The notes beneath the pieces were generated by a model. That model saw only the letters and a program-made list of their open reading frames with translations, was not told the DNA's origin and ran no database searches. 64,000 nt of DNA from Cyanobium sp. NS01. GTDB taxonomy: Bacteria; Cyanobacteriota; Cyanobacteriia; PCC-6307; Cyanobiaceae. This document shows, piece after piece, positions 47,688 to 57,878 of the stretch. A program made the position numbers and the translations under genes. Each line of letters opens with the position of its first letter. Within the stretch, counting starts at the first letter, position 1. The DNA lies in the NCBI RefSeq assembly GCF_014280235.1, contig NZ_CP047940.1, forward strand, positions 2,666,001 through 2,730,000, in the 5' to 3' direction.

Positions 47688-48770
47688 TCAGGCGATGGCC
47701 AGGGGCCGCCGCTCTGAGGCCGCCGCGCGCACGGCGGCGGCCAGCTGATCCAGCACCTGTTCAGTGGTGTTGAGATCAATGCAGGCATCGGTGATGCTCT
47801 GGCCGTAGGTGAGCTGGCTCAGGTCGGCGGGGATCTTCTGCTGGCCCGGCACCAGGTGGCTCTCCAGCATCACGCCCATCAGGTGACAGCTGCCGCGCGC
47901 CACCTGCTCGGCCAGCTCGGCGGCCACATCGGCCTGGCGGCGGTAGTCCTTGTTGGAGTTGCCATGGCTGCAGTCCACCAGCAGCCGCGACGGCAGGCCG
48001 ACCGCCTCCAGGGCCCCGGCCGCCGCCTCGATAGCCTCGGGGTGGTAGTTGCTGCCGCCCTTGCCCCCCCGCAGCACCAGGTGACCATCGGGATTGCCCG
48101 TGGTGGTGACGATCGAGGCGCACCCCTCCTGATTGATGCCCAGGAAATGGTGCGGGCGGGCGGCGGCCTCCACGGCGTTGATGGCTGTGGCGATGGTGCC
48201 GTCCGTGCCGTTCTTGAAGCCGATCGGCATCGACAGCCCCGATGCCATCTCCCGGTGGGTCTGGCTCTCGGTGGTGCGGGCGCCGATGGCGGTCCAGCTG
48301 ATCAGGTCGGCGATGTACTGGGGCACCACCGGATCCAGCAGCTCCGTGGCGGCCGGGAGGCCCAGCTCGGTGACATGCAGCAGCAGCTCGCGGGCCAGGC
48401 GCAGGCCGGTGTTGATGTCGTAACTGCCGTCCAGGTGGGGGTCGTTGATCAGACCCTTCCAGCCCACGGTGGTGCGTGGCTTCTCGAAGTACACCCGCAT
48501 CACCACCTCCAGCTCGGCGGCGTGGCGCTGTCGGGCCTCCGCAATCAACCCTGCGTACTCCTTGGCGGCCGTGATGTCGTGCACGGAGCAGGGGCCCACG
48601 ATCACCAGCAGGCGGCTGTCACGGCCATGCAGGATCGACTGGATCCGCTGCCGGGCCCCCTGCACGGTGGCCGCCGCGGCCTCCCCCATGGGCAGCTCGC
48701 GATGCAGCAGGGCGGGAGCCACCAGGGGGCGGGTCTCCACCACATGGAGATCACTGGTGGTGGCGTGCAT
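47688..48770 (-). CDS. 3-deoxy-7-phosphoheptulonate (DAHP) synthase, class I
   Basis: The product (360 aa from ATG 48770; a GTG at 48803 is possible) has the AroF/G/H motifs VGPCSVHD, MRVYFEKPRTTVGWKGLINDP, WTAIGARTTESQTHREMASGLS, KNGTDG, GGKGGSNYHP, DCSHGNSNKD and MLESHLVPG. It catalyses the first step of the shikimate pathway from PEP and erythrose-4-phosphate. aroE of the same pathway is about 13 kb away. Confidence 0.94.
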   Translation of the reverse strand: MHATTSDLHVVETRPLVAPALLHRELPMGEAAAATVQGARQRIQSILHGRDSRLLVIVGPCSVHDITAAKEYAGLIAEARQRHAAELEVVMRVYFEKPRTTVGWKGLINDPHLDGSYDINTGLRLARELLLHVTELGLPAATELLDPVVPQYIADLISWTAIGARTTESQTHREMASGLSMPIGFKNGTDGTIATAINAVEAAARPHHFLGINQEGCASIVTTTGNPDGHLVLRGGKGGSNYHPEAIEAAAGALEAVGLPSRLLVDCSHGNSNKDYRRQADVAAELAEQVARGSCHLMGVMLESHLVPGQQKIPADLSQLTYGQSITDACIDLNTTEQVLDQLAAAVRAAASERRPLAIA

Positions 48771-48896
48771 GGGACGAAGCTGCAGCGGTGGGCTCTTGAC
48801 CACCCGACACCCTAGTCAGCGCCCATTTGCAGCAGCGCACACCAACAACTGGCGGCGCCGCGCTGAACAATGGAGGTCTGATCGACCGTTCCGGGC

Positions 48897-51512
48897 ATGG
48901 CTGCAGACACCTTCCTCACGCGTTATCGCGCAGCCGCCGCTGAGCGGCAGGCCTTGGGCGTGCCGGCCCTGCCGCTGACGGCGGAACAGGTTCAGGCCCT
49001 CACCGAATGGCTGCAGGCCCCTCCCCAGGGGGAGGAGGAGATGCTGCTGCACCTGCTCACGGAACGCATTCCGCCGGGAGTGGATGAGGCGGCCTACGTG
49101 AAGGCCAGCTGGCTCACGGCTGTGGCCAAGGGCACGGCCAGCAGCCCCCTGGTGACCCCGGTGCGGGCAGTGGAGCTGCTGGCCACCATGATCGGCGGCT
49201 ACAACGTGGGCTCCCTGATCGAGCTGCTCAGCAGCAGCGATGGGGCGATCGCCGAGGCCGCGGCCACGGGCCTCAGCCGCACCCTGCTCGTCTACGACTC
49301 CTTCCACGACGTGCTGGAGCTGGCCGAGACCAACCCCCAGGCCCGCCGGGTGGTGGAGAGCTGGGCCGCCGGAGAGTGGTTCACCGCCAAGCCCCCCCTG
49401 CCGGAGGCGATCACGGTGACGGTGTTCAAGGTGGAGGGTGAGACCAACACCGACGACCTCTCCCCCGCCACCCACGCCACCACCCGTCCCGACATCCCTC
49501 TGCACGCCATGGCGATACTGGAGACGCGCATGCCGGACGGCCTTGCCCTGATCGAACAGCTCAAGGCCAAGGGCCACCCCGTGGCCTACGTGGGCGACGT
49601 GGTGGGTACGGGCAGCTCCCGCAAGTCGGCGATCAACTCGGTGCTCTGGCACACGGGCTCCACCATCCCCCACGTGCCGAACAAGCGCGGCGGCGGCGTG
49701 CTGCTGGGCGGCAAGATCGCACCGATCTTCTTCAACACCGCCGAGGATTCGGGCGCCCTGCCGATCGAGTGCGACGTCAGCGCCCTGGCCTCCGGGGACG
49801 TGATCACGATCCGTCCCTTCGAAGGCACGATCGAGCGTGCCGCCGGTGAAGCCGACGCCGGCACGATCGTGGCCCGCTTCGAGCTCAAGCCCAGCACCAT
49901 CACCGACGAAGTGCGCGCCGGCGGCCGCATCCCCCTGATGATCGGCCGCTCACTCACCGACAAGGTGCGCGCGCAGCTGGGGCTGCCCCCCTCCGACCTG
50001 TTCATCCGCCCCAGTGCTCCCGCCGATACCGGCAAGGGCTTCACCCTGGCCCAGAAGATGGTGGGCAAGGCCTGCGGCCTCAGCGGCCTGCGACCCGGCA
50101 CCGCCTGCGAGCCGCTGATGACCACCGTGGGCAGTCAGGACACCACCGGGCCGATGACCCGCGATGAGATGAAGGAGCTGGCCTGCCTGGGCTTCAGCGC
50201 CGATCTGGTGATGCAGAGCTTCTGCCACACCGCCGCCTATCCCAAGCCGGTGGACCTCCAGACCCACGCCGAGCTGCCCGACTTCATGGCCTCCCGCGGT
50301 GGCGTGGCCCTGCAGCCGGGCGACGGCATCATCCACAGCTGGCTGAACCGCATGCTCCTGCCCGACACCGTGGGCACCGGCGGTGACAGCCACACCCGCT
50401 TCCCCCTCGGCATCTCCTTCCCGGCCGGCTCGGGCCTGGTGGCCTTCGCCGCCGCCATCGGCGCCATGCCGCTCGACATGCCTGAATCGGTGCTGGTGCG
50501 CTTCTCCGGCTCACTCCAGCCCGGGGTGACCCTGCGCGATGTGGTGAACGCGATCCCCTACGTGGCCATCCAGCAGGGGCTGCTCACCGTGGCCAAGGAG
50601 GGCAAGCAGAACGTGTTCAACGGCCGCATCATGGAGATCGAGGGGCTGCCGGATCTGAAGCTGGAGCAGGCCTTCGAGCTCACCGATGCCACCGCGGAGC
50701 GCTCCTGCGCCGGCAGCACCATCAAGCTCTCGGTGGACACCGTGAGTGAGTATCTGCGCAGCAACGTGGCGCTGCTCAAGAACATGATCGCCCGGGGCTA
50801 CGGCGATGCCCGCACCCTGGCGCGGCGGATCAAGGCGATGGAGGCCTGGCTGGCCGATCCGGTGCTGATGGAGGCCGACGCCGACGCCGAGTACGCCGCC
50901 GTGATCGAGATCGATCTCGCCGCCATCACCGAGCCGATCCTGGCCTGCCCCAACGACCCCGACAACGTCAAACCGCTCTCGGAGGTGGCCGGCGCCGCTG
51001 TGGACGAGGTGTTCATCGGCTCCTGCATGACCAACATCGGCCACTACCGCGCCGCCGCCAACGTGCTGGAGGGCCAGGGCCAGAACACCGCCCGCCTCTG
51101 GGTCTGCCCCCCCACCCGCATGGACGAGGAGAAGCTCAAGGAGGAGGGCTACTACGCCACCTTCGAGGCGGCCGGCTCGCGCATGGAGATGCCGGGCTGC
51201 TCCCTGTGCATGGGCAACCAGGCGCGGGTGGAGGACAACACCACCGTGTTCTCGACCAGCACCCGCAACTTCAACAACCGCCTCGGCAACGGCGCCCAGG
51301 TGTATCTGGGCAGCGCCGAGCTGGCGGCGGTGTGTGCCCAGCTGGGCCGCATCCCCAGCAAGCAGGAGTATCTGGCCATCGCCGCCGAGAAGATCGATCC
51401 CTACGGCGCCGAGCTCTACCGCTACCTCAACTTCGATCAGATCGAGGGCTTCGGCGACTCCGGCCGGGTGGTGAGCGCCGAGCGGGAGGCCCAGGTGCTG
51501 GCAGGGGTGTAG
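48897..51512 (+). CDS. acnB: Bifunctional aconitate hydratase B
   Basis: The 871-aa protein has the AcnB layout: an N-terminal HEAT-like helical domain, then the swivel domain ([34 protein letters not shown]), then the catalytic domains. Fe-S ligands appear as [13 protein letters not shown] and [27 protein letters not shown] and [23 protein letters not shown] are also characteristic. It interconverts citrate and isocitrate, supplying 2-oxoglutarate for ammonium assimilation. The CLC gene follows after 14 bases. Confidence 0.97.
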   Translation: MAADTFLTRYRAAAAERQALGVPALPLTAEQVQALTEWLQAPPQGEEEMLLHLLTERIPPGVDEAAYVKASWLTAVAKGTASSPLVTPVRAVELLATMIGGYNVGSLIELLSSSDGAIAEAAATGLSRTLLVYDSFHDVLELAETNPQARRVVESWAAGEWFTAKPPLPEAITVTVFKVEGETNTDDLSPATHATTRPDIPLHAMAILETRMPDGLALIEQLKAKGHPVAYVGDVVGTGSSRKSAINSVLWHTGSTIPHVPNKRGGGVLLGGKIAPIFFNTAEDSGALPIECDVSALASGDVITIRPFEGTIERAAGEADAGTIVARFELKPSTITDEVRAGGRIPLMIGRSLTDKVRAQLGLPPSDLFIRPSAPADTGKGFTLAQKMVGKACGLSGLRPGTACEPLMTTVGSQDTTGPMTRDEMKELACLGFSADLVMQSFCHTAAYPKPVDLQTHAELPDFMASRGGVALQPGDGIIHSWLNRMLLPDTVGTGGDSHTRFPLGISFPAGSGLVAFAAAIGAMPLDMPESVLVRFSGSLQPGVTLRDVVNAIPYVAIQQGLLTVAKEGKQNVFNGRIMEIEGLPDLKLEQAFELTDATAERSCAGSTIKLSVDTVSEYLRSNVALLKNMIARGYGDARTLARRIKAMEAWLADPVLMEADADAEYAAVIEIDLAAITEPILACPNDPDNVKPLSEVAGAAVDEVFIGSCMTNIGHYRAAANVLEGQGQNTARLWVCPPTRMDEEKLKEEGYYATFEAAGSRMEMPGCSLCMGNQARVEDNTTVFSTSTRNFNNRLGNGAQVYLGSAELAAVCAQLGRIPSKQEYLAIAAEKIDPYGAELYRYLNFDQIEGFGDSGRVVSAEREAQVLAGV

Positions 51513-51526
51513 GGGAGGGCGACCCG

Positions 51527-53026
51527 ATGCTGGGTCGCCTCTGGCGCAGGCCGAAGAAGCAGAGAGGTCTGGGCCTGCCGCATCTGCAGCCGGTTCCCAG
51601 CTCCTCGATCCTGCGGCTGCTGCAGCACCGCTGGTTCGTGGTGGTGCTGGCCCTGATCATCACGGGCCTGGGGGCCACCACCGCAGCCGTGCTGTTTCGC
51701 AGCGGCCTGGAAGGCCTGGGGCGCTGGCGCATCCAGATGCAGGAGCTCGGACCGAACTGGCTGGTGCTGCCCGCCATCGGCGGCGGCGGTGGCCTGCTGG
51801 CCGGGCTGCTGGTGCAGACCCTGGCCCCGGCGGCCCAGGGCTCGGGCATCCCCCAGGTGATGCAGTTCCTGCGCCGCCAGTCGGTGCCGATGGGATTCCA
51901 GGTGGCGGCGGTGAAGCTGGTGGCCGGGATCGTGGCGATCGGCTGCGGCTTTCCCCTCGGCCCTTCGGGACCCTCGGTGCAGATGGGCAGCTCGGTGGGC
52001 TGGGAGATGGCCCGGCTGCTGCGGGCCCCCAACGCCTTCCGGCGCATGATCGTGGCCGCCGGCGGCGGCGCTGGGGTGGCCGCGGTGTTCCGCGCTCCGA
52101 TCGGGGGCTTTCTCTATGCCATTGAGGAACTGCTGCAGGGCGCCAGGCCGGTGGTGATGCTGCTGGTGCTGGTCACCACCTTCTGGGCCGACACCTGGGC
52201 CGACCTGCTCGGCCTGGCCCGCCTGGTGAACCTCGATCCGGACTCCACCGCCAGCCCATCCAACGCGATCTTCCAGCTGTCCCGCCAGGTGAACACCTTC
52301 GTGGTGGTGCGGCCGATCGACCTGCTGTGGCTGTTCGCCCTGGGGGCCGTGGTGGCCCTGGCGGCGGAGCTCTACTGCCGCTACGTGGTGGGGCTGCAGC
52401 GGTTGCGGCTGCGCTGGCAGGTTCCCCTGCCGGCCGCCATGGGCGTCACCGGTTGCCTGCTGGGGGTGGCCGATGCCTGGCTGCCAGCCGACTTCATCAA
52501 CCGGGCCGGGATCCGCCAGGCGATCGCCGAGGGCGACGTGGATCTCACCAAGGCTCTGGCGATCTTCCTGGTGGTGTTTCTCACCACCGGCATCGCCGCC
52601 GCCGCCGGCACCCCGGGCGGCCTGTTCGCGCCGATGCTCACCCTGGGCGGAGCGCTGGGGCTGGCGGGGGCGGCGCTGGTGGAACAGCTGGGCCCGGACG
52701 CGCCCAGCACCGCCGTGTTCGCCGGCATGGGGGCCTTCATGGCCGCCTGCGCCCGGGCGCCGATCAGCGCCACCTTTCTCACCTTCGCCGTGACCAAGAA
52801 TCTGCTGATCCTGCGGCCGGTGCTGATCGCCTGCCTGGGCAGCCTGGTGATGGCCCAGATGCTCCATCCCCAGTCGCTGTTCAAGCGGCTGATGGTGCCG
52901 GTGCAAACCAGCGGAGGGGAGGGGAGTTCCGGCTCGGAGAGCCTGCGGCTCAACACGGTGCCGCTGCGCCCTCGCCCCGTTCCCAGGACCAAGGGAGATC
53001 AAGACGTGCAAACGAAGCCGGAGTGA
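51527..53026 (+). CDS. CLC-family chloride channel/transporter with Ser at the gating position
   Basis: The 499-aa protein has the CLC fold motifs: GSGIP (105-109), GFPLGPSGPSVQMGSSVG (141-158), AAVFRAPIGGFLYAIEELL (185-203) and TPGGLFAPMLTLGGALG. In most CLC proteins the second motif reads GREGP; here it is GPSGP, with Ser147 in place of the external gating Glu, while the internal Glu pair (200-201) is kept. This suggests altered coupling, such as channel-like behaviour. A strong SD (AGGGGAGGG) precedes the ATG. It is probably cotranscribed with acnB. Confidence 0.9.
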   Translation: MLGRLWRRPKKQRGLGLPHLQPVPSSSILRLLQHRWFVVVLALIITGLGATTAAVLFRSGLEGLGRWRIQMQELGPNWLVLPAIGGGGGLLAGLLVQTLAPAAQGSGIPQVMQFLRRQSVPMGFQVAAVKLVAGIVAIGCGFPLGPSGPSVQMGSSVGWEMARLLRAPNAFRRMIVAAGGGAGVAAVFRAPIGGFLYAIEELLQGARPVVMLLVLVTTFWADTWADLLGLARLVNLDPDSTASPSNAIFQLSRQVNTFVVVRPIDLLWLFALGAVVALAAELYCRYVVGLQRLRLRWQVPLPAAMGVTGCLLGVADAWLPADFINRAGIRQAIAEGDVDLTKALAIFLVVFLTTGIAAAAGTPGGLFAPMLTLGGALGLAGAALVEQLGPDAPSTAVFAGMGAFMAACARAPISATFLTFAVTKNLLILRPVLIACLGSLVMAQMLHPQSLFKRLMVPVQTSGGEGSSGSESLRLNTVPLRPRPVPRTKGDQDVQTKPE

Positions 53027-53081
53027 TGTGGCCAGGCCGTTCCATCGCCAATACGTTCATAGAGAACGTTGCGATGCCCCC

Positions 53082-53504
53082 ATGGTCCGCCAGCCAGCCC
53101 TGCCGAAACTCGCCGCCGCAGCCCTGGCCGGGGGTTTGCTGCTGAGCGGCTGCCAGCAGGTGAGCCAGACCATGCCGGATGCCGTCAGGGACGCCGCCAC
53201 CGCCACCGGGCAAGCCGCCCTGACCCCCGCCGTAACCCCGGTGCTGGATCTGCTCAGCAAGGGCAAGACCGAGCTCAACAGCGGCAACCTCCAGTCGGCC
53301 CTGGCCACCCTGGGCGGTTTTTCAGCCCTGTGGCAGAAGGCCGCCCCGGTGATCCAGCCCCTGGCCGGGGACAAGTGGCCCATGATTGATCAGGGTGCCC
53401 AGCAATTGATCAGCACGGTGGACCAAAGCAACCCGACCGAGGGCGAAACTTCCTCAGCCATCTCCGGGCTGATGGGTCCGCTCTCAGCCCTGATCGGCAA
53501 GTGA
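53082..53504 (+). CDS. Hypothetical lipoprotein
   Basis: The 140-aa product has a signal peptide with lipobox LSGC (Cys24), then a helical body with LDLLSKGKTELNSGNLQSALATLGGF and QPLAGDKWPMIDQGAQQLIST. No family is recognised. I chose the ATG at 53082 since it gives a standard signal peptide; the open frame begins at 53028. Confidence 0.7.
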   Translation: MVRQPALPKLAAAALAGGLLLSGCQQVSQTMPDAVRDAATATGQAALTPAVTPVLDLLSKGKTELNSGNLQSALATLGGFSALWQKAAPVIQPLAGDKWPMIDQGAQQLISTVDQSNPTEGETSSAISGLMGPLSALIGK

Positions 53505-53506
53505 GG

Positions 53507-53529
53507 CAGGCGGGGGCAGCGCCCCCCTG
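53507..53529 (+). terminator. Hairpin after lipoprotein gene
   Basis: Immediately after the stop codon a GC-rich inverted repeat (GGGGGC, loop AGC, GCCCCC, extended by CAGG/CCTG) could form. No T-run follows, so it may be a factor-assisted or weak terminator. Confidence 0.4.
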
Positions 53530-53630
53530 CTCAGGGTGAGACGCTAGGGAGACCAAGGTCTCGCTTTCCCCTGCACCAGGAAACCCTGCTGTTTGAGCCG
53601 GCCCAGCCCGAGGCTGGCGCCCTGCGGGCC

Positions 53631-55268
53631 GTGCTGGCCTTCCCCAGCAGCTACAGCGTGGGGATCACCAGCCTCGGCTACCAGGTGGTGTGGGCCAGTC
53701 TGGCCCGCCGCACCGACGTGGACGTGCGCCGCCTGTTCACCGACCAGGGCGATCCGCCCCATGGCCGCAGCCGCGGCCGCGGGGCGGCCCTCGACCTGTT
53801 CGGCCTGTCGCTCAGCTGGGAGCTGGACGGGCCGGTGTTACTGGATCTGCTGGAGCAGGAGCGGATTCCGATCTGGGCCAGCGAGCGGGGCGACACCGAT
53901 CCGATCGTGTTCGGCGGCGGGCCGGTGCTCACGGCCAACCCCGAGCCCCTCGCCCCCTTCTTCGATGCCGTGCTGCTGGGCGACGGCGAACTGCTGCTGC
54001 CGGCGTTCATCGAGGCCCTGCAGGCCTGCCGACAGGCTCCCAGAGCCGAACGGCTGGCCAGGCTGGCCCAGGTGCCCGGGATCTATGTGCCGTCGCTCTA
54101 CCGGCCGGAGTACGCCCCCGACGGCACGTTGCTGGGGGTGAGGCCGCTGGCGCCGGGCCTGCCTGAGCGGGTGGCCAAACAGACCTGGCAGGGGAACACC
54201 CTGAGCCATTCGATGGTGGTCACCCCCGAGGCGGCCTGGCCCTCGATCCACATGGTGGAAGTGGTGCGCAGCTGCCCGGAGCTGTGCCGCTTCTGCCTGG
54301 CGAGCTACCTCACCCTTCCCTTCCGCACCCCCTCCCTGGACGACGGCCTGATCCCGGCGGTGGAGGCCGGCCTGGCCGTGACCCAGCGACTCGGGCTGCT
54401 GGGGGCCTCGGTGACCCAGCACCCCCAGTTCGCCGAGCTGCTGCAGTGGCTGGATGGCGATCGCTTCGAGGGCACCCGCGTCAGCGTGAGCTCGGTGCGG
54501 GCCGCCACGGTGACGCCGGAACTGGGCCGGATCCTGGCCAAGCGGGGCAGCAAATCGCTCACGATCGCCATCGAGAGCGGCAGCGAGCGCATGCGGGAGC
54601 TGGTGAACAAGAAACTCGCCACCGAGGAGATCTTCGCCGCGGCCCGCTATGCCCGCGAGGGAGGTCTCAGCGGCCTGAAGCTCTACGGCATGGCTGGCCT
54701 GCCCACGGAAACGGAAGCCGACATCGAGGCCACCGCCGATCTGCTGCTCCAGCTCAAGAAGGCCACCCCAGGCCTGAGGCTCAGCCTCGGCGTGAGCACC
54801 TTCGTGCCCAAGGCCCACACCCCCTTCCAGTGGCAGGGGGTGAGGCCTGAGGCCGAACAGCACCTCAAGCGGCTGGCCAAGCGGCTGCGGCCCAAGGGCG
54901 TCGAGCTGCGCCCCGAGAGCTACGGCTGGAGTGTGATCCAGGCCCTGCTCTCCCGCAGCGACCGGCGCCTGGCACCGGTGATCGCGGCGGCCCGGGGCAG
55001 CCACGAGAGCCTCGGGGGTTGGAAACGGGCCTACCGGGCCGTGCTGGCAGACACGGTGCAACGGCCCGTCGGCCTGCCGCTGCCACCCGCCTGGGACGCG
55101 GTGGTCCACGCCACCTGGGAGCCAGGGCGGGTGCTGCCCTGGGACCACCTCGATGGCCCCCTGAGCCAGGCGGTGCTGGCGGAGCACGCCCGCCGCAGCC
55201 TGCCGCAGCCGGCAGCAGCTGAGCCGCTGAAGCCCGCTCAGTCGAACACCGCCGTCCTGCCGCGGTAG
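53631..55268 (+). CDS. Radical SAM protein with B12-binding-like N-terminus
   Basis: The 545-aa protein has an N-terminal cobalamin-binding-like domain (SYSVGITSLGYQVVWASLA; VFGGGPVLTANPEP) and a radical SAM core with Cys215, Cys219 and Cys222 (SCPELCRFC). The target is unknown. GTG 53631 is the first ordinary start, but the frame is open and protein-like further up (LLFEPAQPEAGALRA), and an AGGA lies before a CTG at 53586. The true start may therefore be an unusual codon near there. Its 3' end overlaps purU by 31 bases in antisense. Confidence 0.82.
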   Translation: MLAFPSSYSVGITSLGYQVVWASLARRTDVDVRRLFTDQGDPPHGRSRGRGAALDLFGLSLSWELDGPVLLDLLEQERIPIWASERGDTDPIVFGGGPVLTANPEPLAPFFDAVLLGDGELLLPAFIEALQACRQAPRAERLARLAQVPGIYVPSLYRPEYAPDGTLLGVRPLAPGLPERVAKQTWQGNTLSHSMVVTPEAAWPSIHMVEVVRSCPELCRFCLASYLTLPFRTPSLDDGLIPAVEAGLAVTQRLGLLGASVTQHPQFAELLQWLDGDRFEGTRVSVSSVRAATVTPELGRILAKRGSKSLTIAIESGSERMRELVNKKLATEEIFAAARYAREGGLSGLKLYGMAGLPTETEADIEATADLLLQLKKATPGLRLSLGVSTFVPKAHTPFQWQGVRPEAEQHLKRLAKRLRPKGVELRPESYGWSVIQALLSRSDRRLAPVIAAARGSHESLGGWKRAYRAVLADTVQRPVGLPLPPAWDAVVHATWEPGRVLPWDHLDGPLSQAVLAEHARRSLPQPAAAEPLKPAQSNTAVLPR

Positions 55269-56104
55269 ACCATCACCTGGCGGCGCAGATGCAGACGCAC
55301 AGCCCTGGCCAGGGCGAGGCGCTCCGTATCGCGCCCCTTGCGGATCAGATCCTCCACCTCATCGCGGTGGCTCACGTGCACGGTGGCCTGCTCGATGATC
55401 GGACCGCCGTCCAGCTCCTCGGTCACGTAGTGGGCCGTGGCACCGATCAGCTTCACCCCCCGCTGCCAGGCGCGCTGGTAGGGCTGGGCCCCCTGGAAGG
55501 CGGGCAGAAAGGAGTGGTGGATGTTGATCACCTGGGCGGGCTCGCGGCCCAGGGCTTCCAGGAAGTCGGAGCTGAGCACCTGCATGTACTTGGCCAGCAC
55601 CACCAGCTCGATGCCGTGCTGGCGCAGCAGGGCCAGCTGGGCCGCTTCCGCCGCCTCCTTGTCCGCGGCGGCCACCGGCACGTGCACATAGGTCGCCCCG
55701 AAGCCCTCCGCCAGCTCCCGCAGGTCCGGATGGTTGGACACCACCAGGGGAACCTGCATGGGCAGCTCACCGGCGCGCACGCGCCAGAGCAGGTCCACCA
55801 GGCAGTGCTCCTGACGGCTCACGAAGATGGCCGCCCTGGGGATGGCATCGGAGAAGTGCAGCAGGCCCTCCCCGTCGAGTCGCCGGGCCAGGGCTGCCAC
55901 GGCCGGGGCGATGCTCAGCCGCGGCAGGCCGAAGCCCTCCAGGGCCCACTCGATCCGGCTCAGGAACAGTCCGGCGCCGAGATCGGTGTGGTGATCGGCA
56001 TGGCGAATATTGCCGCCATTGGCGGCCACCCAGCCGGAGAGTTCGCTCACCAGCCCCGGCCGGTCGGGGCAGATCAGCTGCAGGATCGCGCTCGGCACGC
56101 TCAT
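55238..56104 (-). CDS. purU: Formyltetrahydrofolate deformylase
   Basis: The 288-aa protein has an N-terminal ACT domain (LQLICPDRPGLVSELSGWVAANGGNI) and a C-terminal formyl-transferase-like domain with NHPDLRELAE, LAKYMQVLS, INIHHSFLPAFQGAQPYQRAWQRGVKLIGATAHYV and DEGP-like ELDGGPIIEQ. It releases formate from 10-formyl-THF. The start is ATG 56104; the frame extends to 56209 but lies across the psbQ upstream region. Convergent, overlapping with the radical SAM gene. Confidence 0.93.
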   Translation of the reverse strand: MSVPSAILQLICPDRPGLVSELSGWVAANGGNIRHADHHTDLGAGLFLSRIEWALEGFGLPRLSIAPAVAALARRLDGEGLLHFSDAIPRAAIFVSRQEHCLVDLLWRVRAGELPMQVPLVVSNHPDLRELAEGFGATYVHVPVAAADKEAAEAAQLALLRQHGIELVVLAKYMQVLSSDFLEALGREPAQVINIHHSFLPAFQGAQPYQRAWQRGVKLIGATAHYVTEELDGGPIIEQATVHVSHRDEVEDLIRKGRDTERLALARAVRLHLRRQVMVYRGRTAVFD

Positions 56105-56220
56105 CGGCCCTGGGCCCGGCACAGGGAGCATTGTGACGCCGGACCCCGCCGGTTCCGCCGCGGCCCCGGGTCTGCGTGGGGGGACCGACGTACAGTCAGC
56201 CCTGCCCAAGCTGCTCGCCC

Positions 56221-56715
56221 ATGGCCGCCCAGATGGTCTCCTCGCTTCGTGCCCTGCTGAAGCGTCTTGCCCTGGTGGCCCTGGTGGGAGTGCTCACCTT
56301 CGGTCTCAGCGCCTGCAGCGGCAGCCAGGCCAAGCCCCCCAGCCTCAGCGCCGAGGACATCGCCGTGATCGAGCGCCAGGCCGAGGGCTTCCTGGCCGCC
56401 AGGGATCGCCTGCCCGAACTGGCCACGTTGGTGGGGGATCGCGACTGGACCTTCACCCGCAATCTGCTGCGCGGACCCATGCAGGAGGTGGGGCGGCAGA
56501 TGAGCTACATCAACCAGCGTCTGCTGCCGGCCGATCGTCCTGAGGCCGAGAAGCTGGCCGCCCAGCTCAAGCAGTCCATGGCCCAGCTCGATGAGGCCGC
56601 CCGGCTCCAGGACGGCGAACAGCTGCGCAAGTCCTACATCAAGGTGGCCAGTGGCTTCGGCCGCTACGCCCAGATCCTCCCCGAGCAGGTGCAGGCCGAC
56701 CTCAAGCAGACCTGA
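56221..56715 (+). CDS. psbQ: Photosystem II lipoprotein PsbQ (CyanoQ)
   Basis: The 164-aa protein has a signal peptide with lipobox LSAC (Cys32) and a four-helix-type body: VIERQAEGFLAARDRLPELATLV, DWTFTRNLLRGPMQEVGRQMSYINQRLLP and SGFGRYAQILPEQV. It fits cyanobacterial PsbQ, a lumenal extrinsic protein that stabilises the oxygen-evolving complex. It starts divergently from purU. Confidence 0.88.
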   Translation: MAAQMVSSLRALLKRLALVALVGVLTFGLSACSGSQAKPPSLSAEDIAVIERQAEGFLAARDRLPELATLVGDRDWTFTRNLLRGPMQEVGRQMSYINQRLLPADRPEAEKLAAQLKQSMAQLDEAARLQDGEQLRKSYIKVASGFGRYAQILPEQVQADLKQT

Positions 56716-56768
56716 CGGCCCCCCTGGCTGACGCCGCCTCGCCAGCTTCCAGCAGGTCCACGCCGTCC

Positions 56769-57878
56769 GTGGCGGTGGTGGGGGCAGGCGTGGTGGGCCT
56801 GTGCTGCGCCTGGCTGCTGCAGCGCAAGGGCCACCGGGTGCTGCTGATCGACCCGTCGCTGGCTGCCCCCGGCCTCACCCAGAAGCACGCCTTGGCCGGC
56901 GGCAGCCAGCGCAGTGGCAGCGGCGCGGCCCTCGGGGTGCTGATGGCGCAGGTGTTCCACCGCAGCCGCGGCCGCGCCTGGAATCTGCGTCAGCAGAGCC
57001 TGGCCCTCTGGCACAGCTGGCTGCAGGAGCTGGCGGAGCGCGGGCAGCCGGTGTCCCGGCGCCAGGGGCTGCTGTGGCTGGCCGCCGAGCCTGAGGAATG
57101 GCAGCGGCAACAGGCGCTGGTGGCCGAGCGGCAGCAGCTGGGCCTGGCGCTGGAGCTGTGGGATCGCGAGCGGCTGTCCACGCTGCAGCCGGCCCTGCCC
57201 GCTGGGGCGATCGGGGCACTCCATTCGCCCTTGGATGGCCAGATCGATCCCCCTGCCGCCATGGCCGCCCTGCTCGCCGACGGCCGTGACAGCGGCTTGA
57301 CGACGGCGGGTCAGAGGGTGGGCGCCATTGAGCGCGACGGTCCGGGGCGCTGGCGGCTGCTGCTGGAGGGCGGCGAGGTGGTGGCTGGGCTGGCCCACGT
57401 GGTGCTGACCGCCGGTCTGGCCAGCCCTGCTCTGCTGCAGTCGCTGGGATCCAGCCTCGCGATGGAGCCGGTGCTCGGCCAGGCCCTCGCCCTGCGGCGC
57501 TCCGCCCCAGGCCCCTGGACCTGGCCCGGGGTGGCCGTGTGGCGCGGCCTCAACCTGGTGCCCCGGCCCGACCTGGGGGCTGAAGCGACCTTCTGGCTGG
57601 GCGCCACCCTGGAAGCAGGCAGCCGGGCCGATCCCGACCAGCAGGCACGGCTGCGCCACTGGGGCGACGCCGGCCTCGACTGGTTGGAGCAGGCCAGCGT
57701 GGTGGAGGCATGGCAGGGCTGCCGGGCCAGGCCCGTGGGCCGGCCAGCCCCGCTGCACGAGCAGCTGCAACCGGGCCTCTGGCTGGTGAGCGGCCACTAC
57801 CGCAACGGGGTGCTGCTGGCCCCGGCCTCGGCCGCCTGGGTGCTGGAGCAGATCGAGCAGACGACGCCTCGCCCTTAA
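56769..57878 (+). CDS. FAD-dependent oxidoreductase (DAO family)
   Basis: The 369-aa protein starts with the dinucleotide-binding motif VVGAGVVGLCCAWLLQRKGHRVLLID and ends with the second FAD segment LVSGHYRNGVLLAPASA. It resembles glycine/D-amino-acid oxidases (ThiO- or DadA-like). Substrate unknown. The start is GTG at 56769; the frame is open a little further upstream. Its stop codon lies inside the putative Pho box of pstS. Confidence 0.82.
   Translation: MAVVGAGVVGLCCAWLLQRKGHRVLLIDPSLAAPGLTQKHALAGGSQRSGSGAALGVLMAQVFHRSRGRAWNLRQQSLALWHSWLQELAERGQPVSRRQGLLWLAAEPEEWQRQQALVAERQQLGLALELWDRERLSTLQPALPAGAIGALHSPLDGQIDPPAAMAALLADGRDSGLTTAGQRVGAIERDGPGRWRLLLEGGEVVAGLAHVVLTAGLASPALLQSLGSSLAMEPVLGQALALRRSAPGPWTWPGVAVWRGLNLVPRPDLGAEATFWLGATLEAGSRADPDQQARLRHWGDAGLDWLEQASVVEAWQGCRARPVGRPAPLHEQLQPGLWLVSGHYRNGVLLAPASAAWVLEQIEQTTPRP

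Noticed and set aside
51437-53011. Open frame of 524 codons opposite the CLC gene
   Set aside because: Extreme Gln/His/Gly/Arg composition, a shadow of the CLC coding frame.
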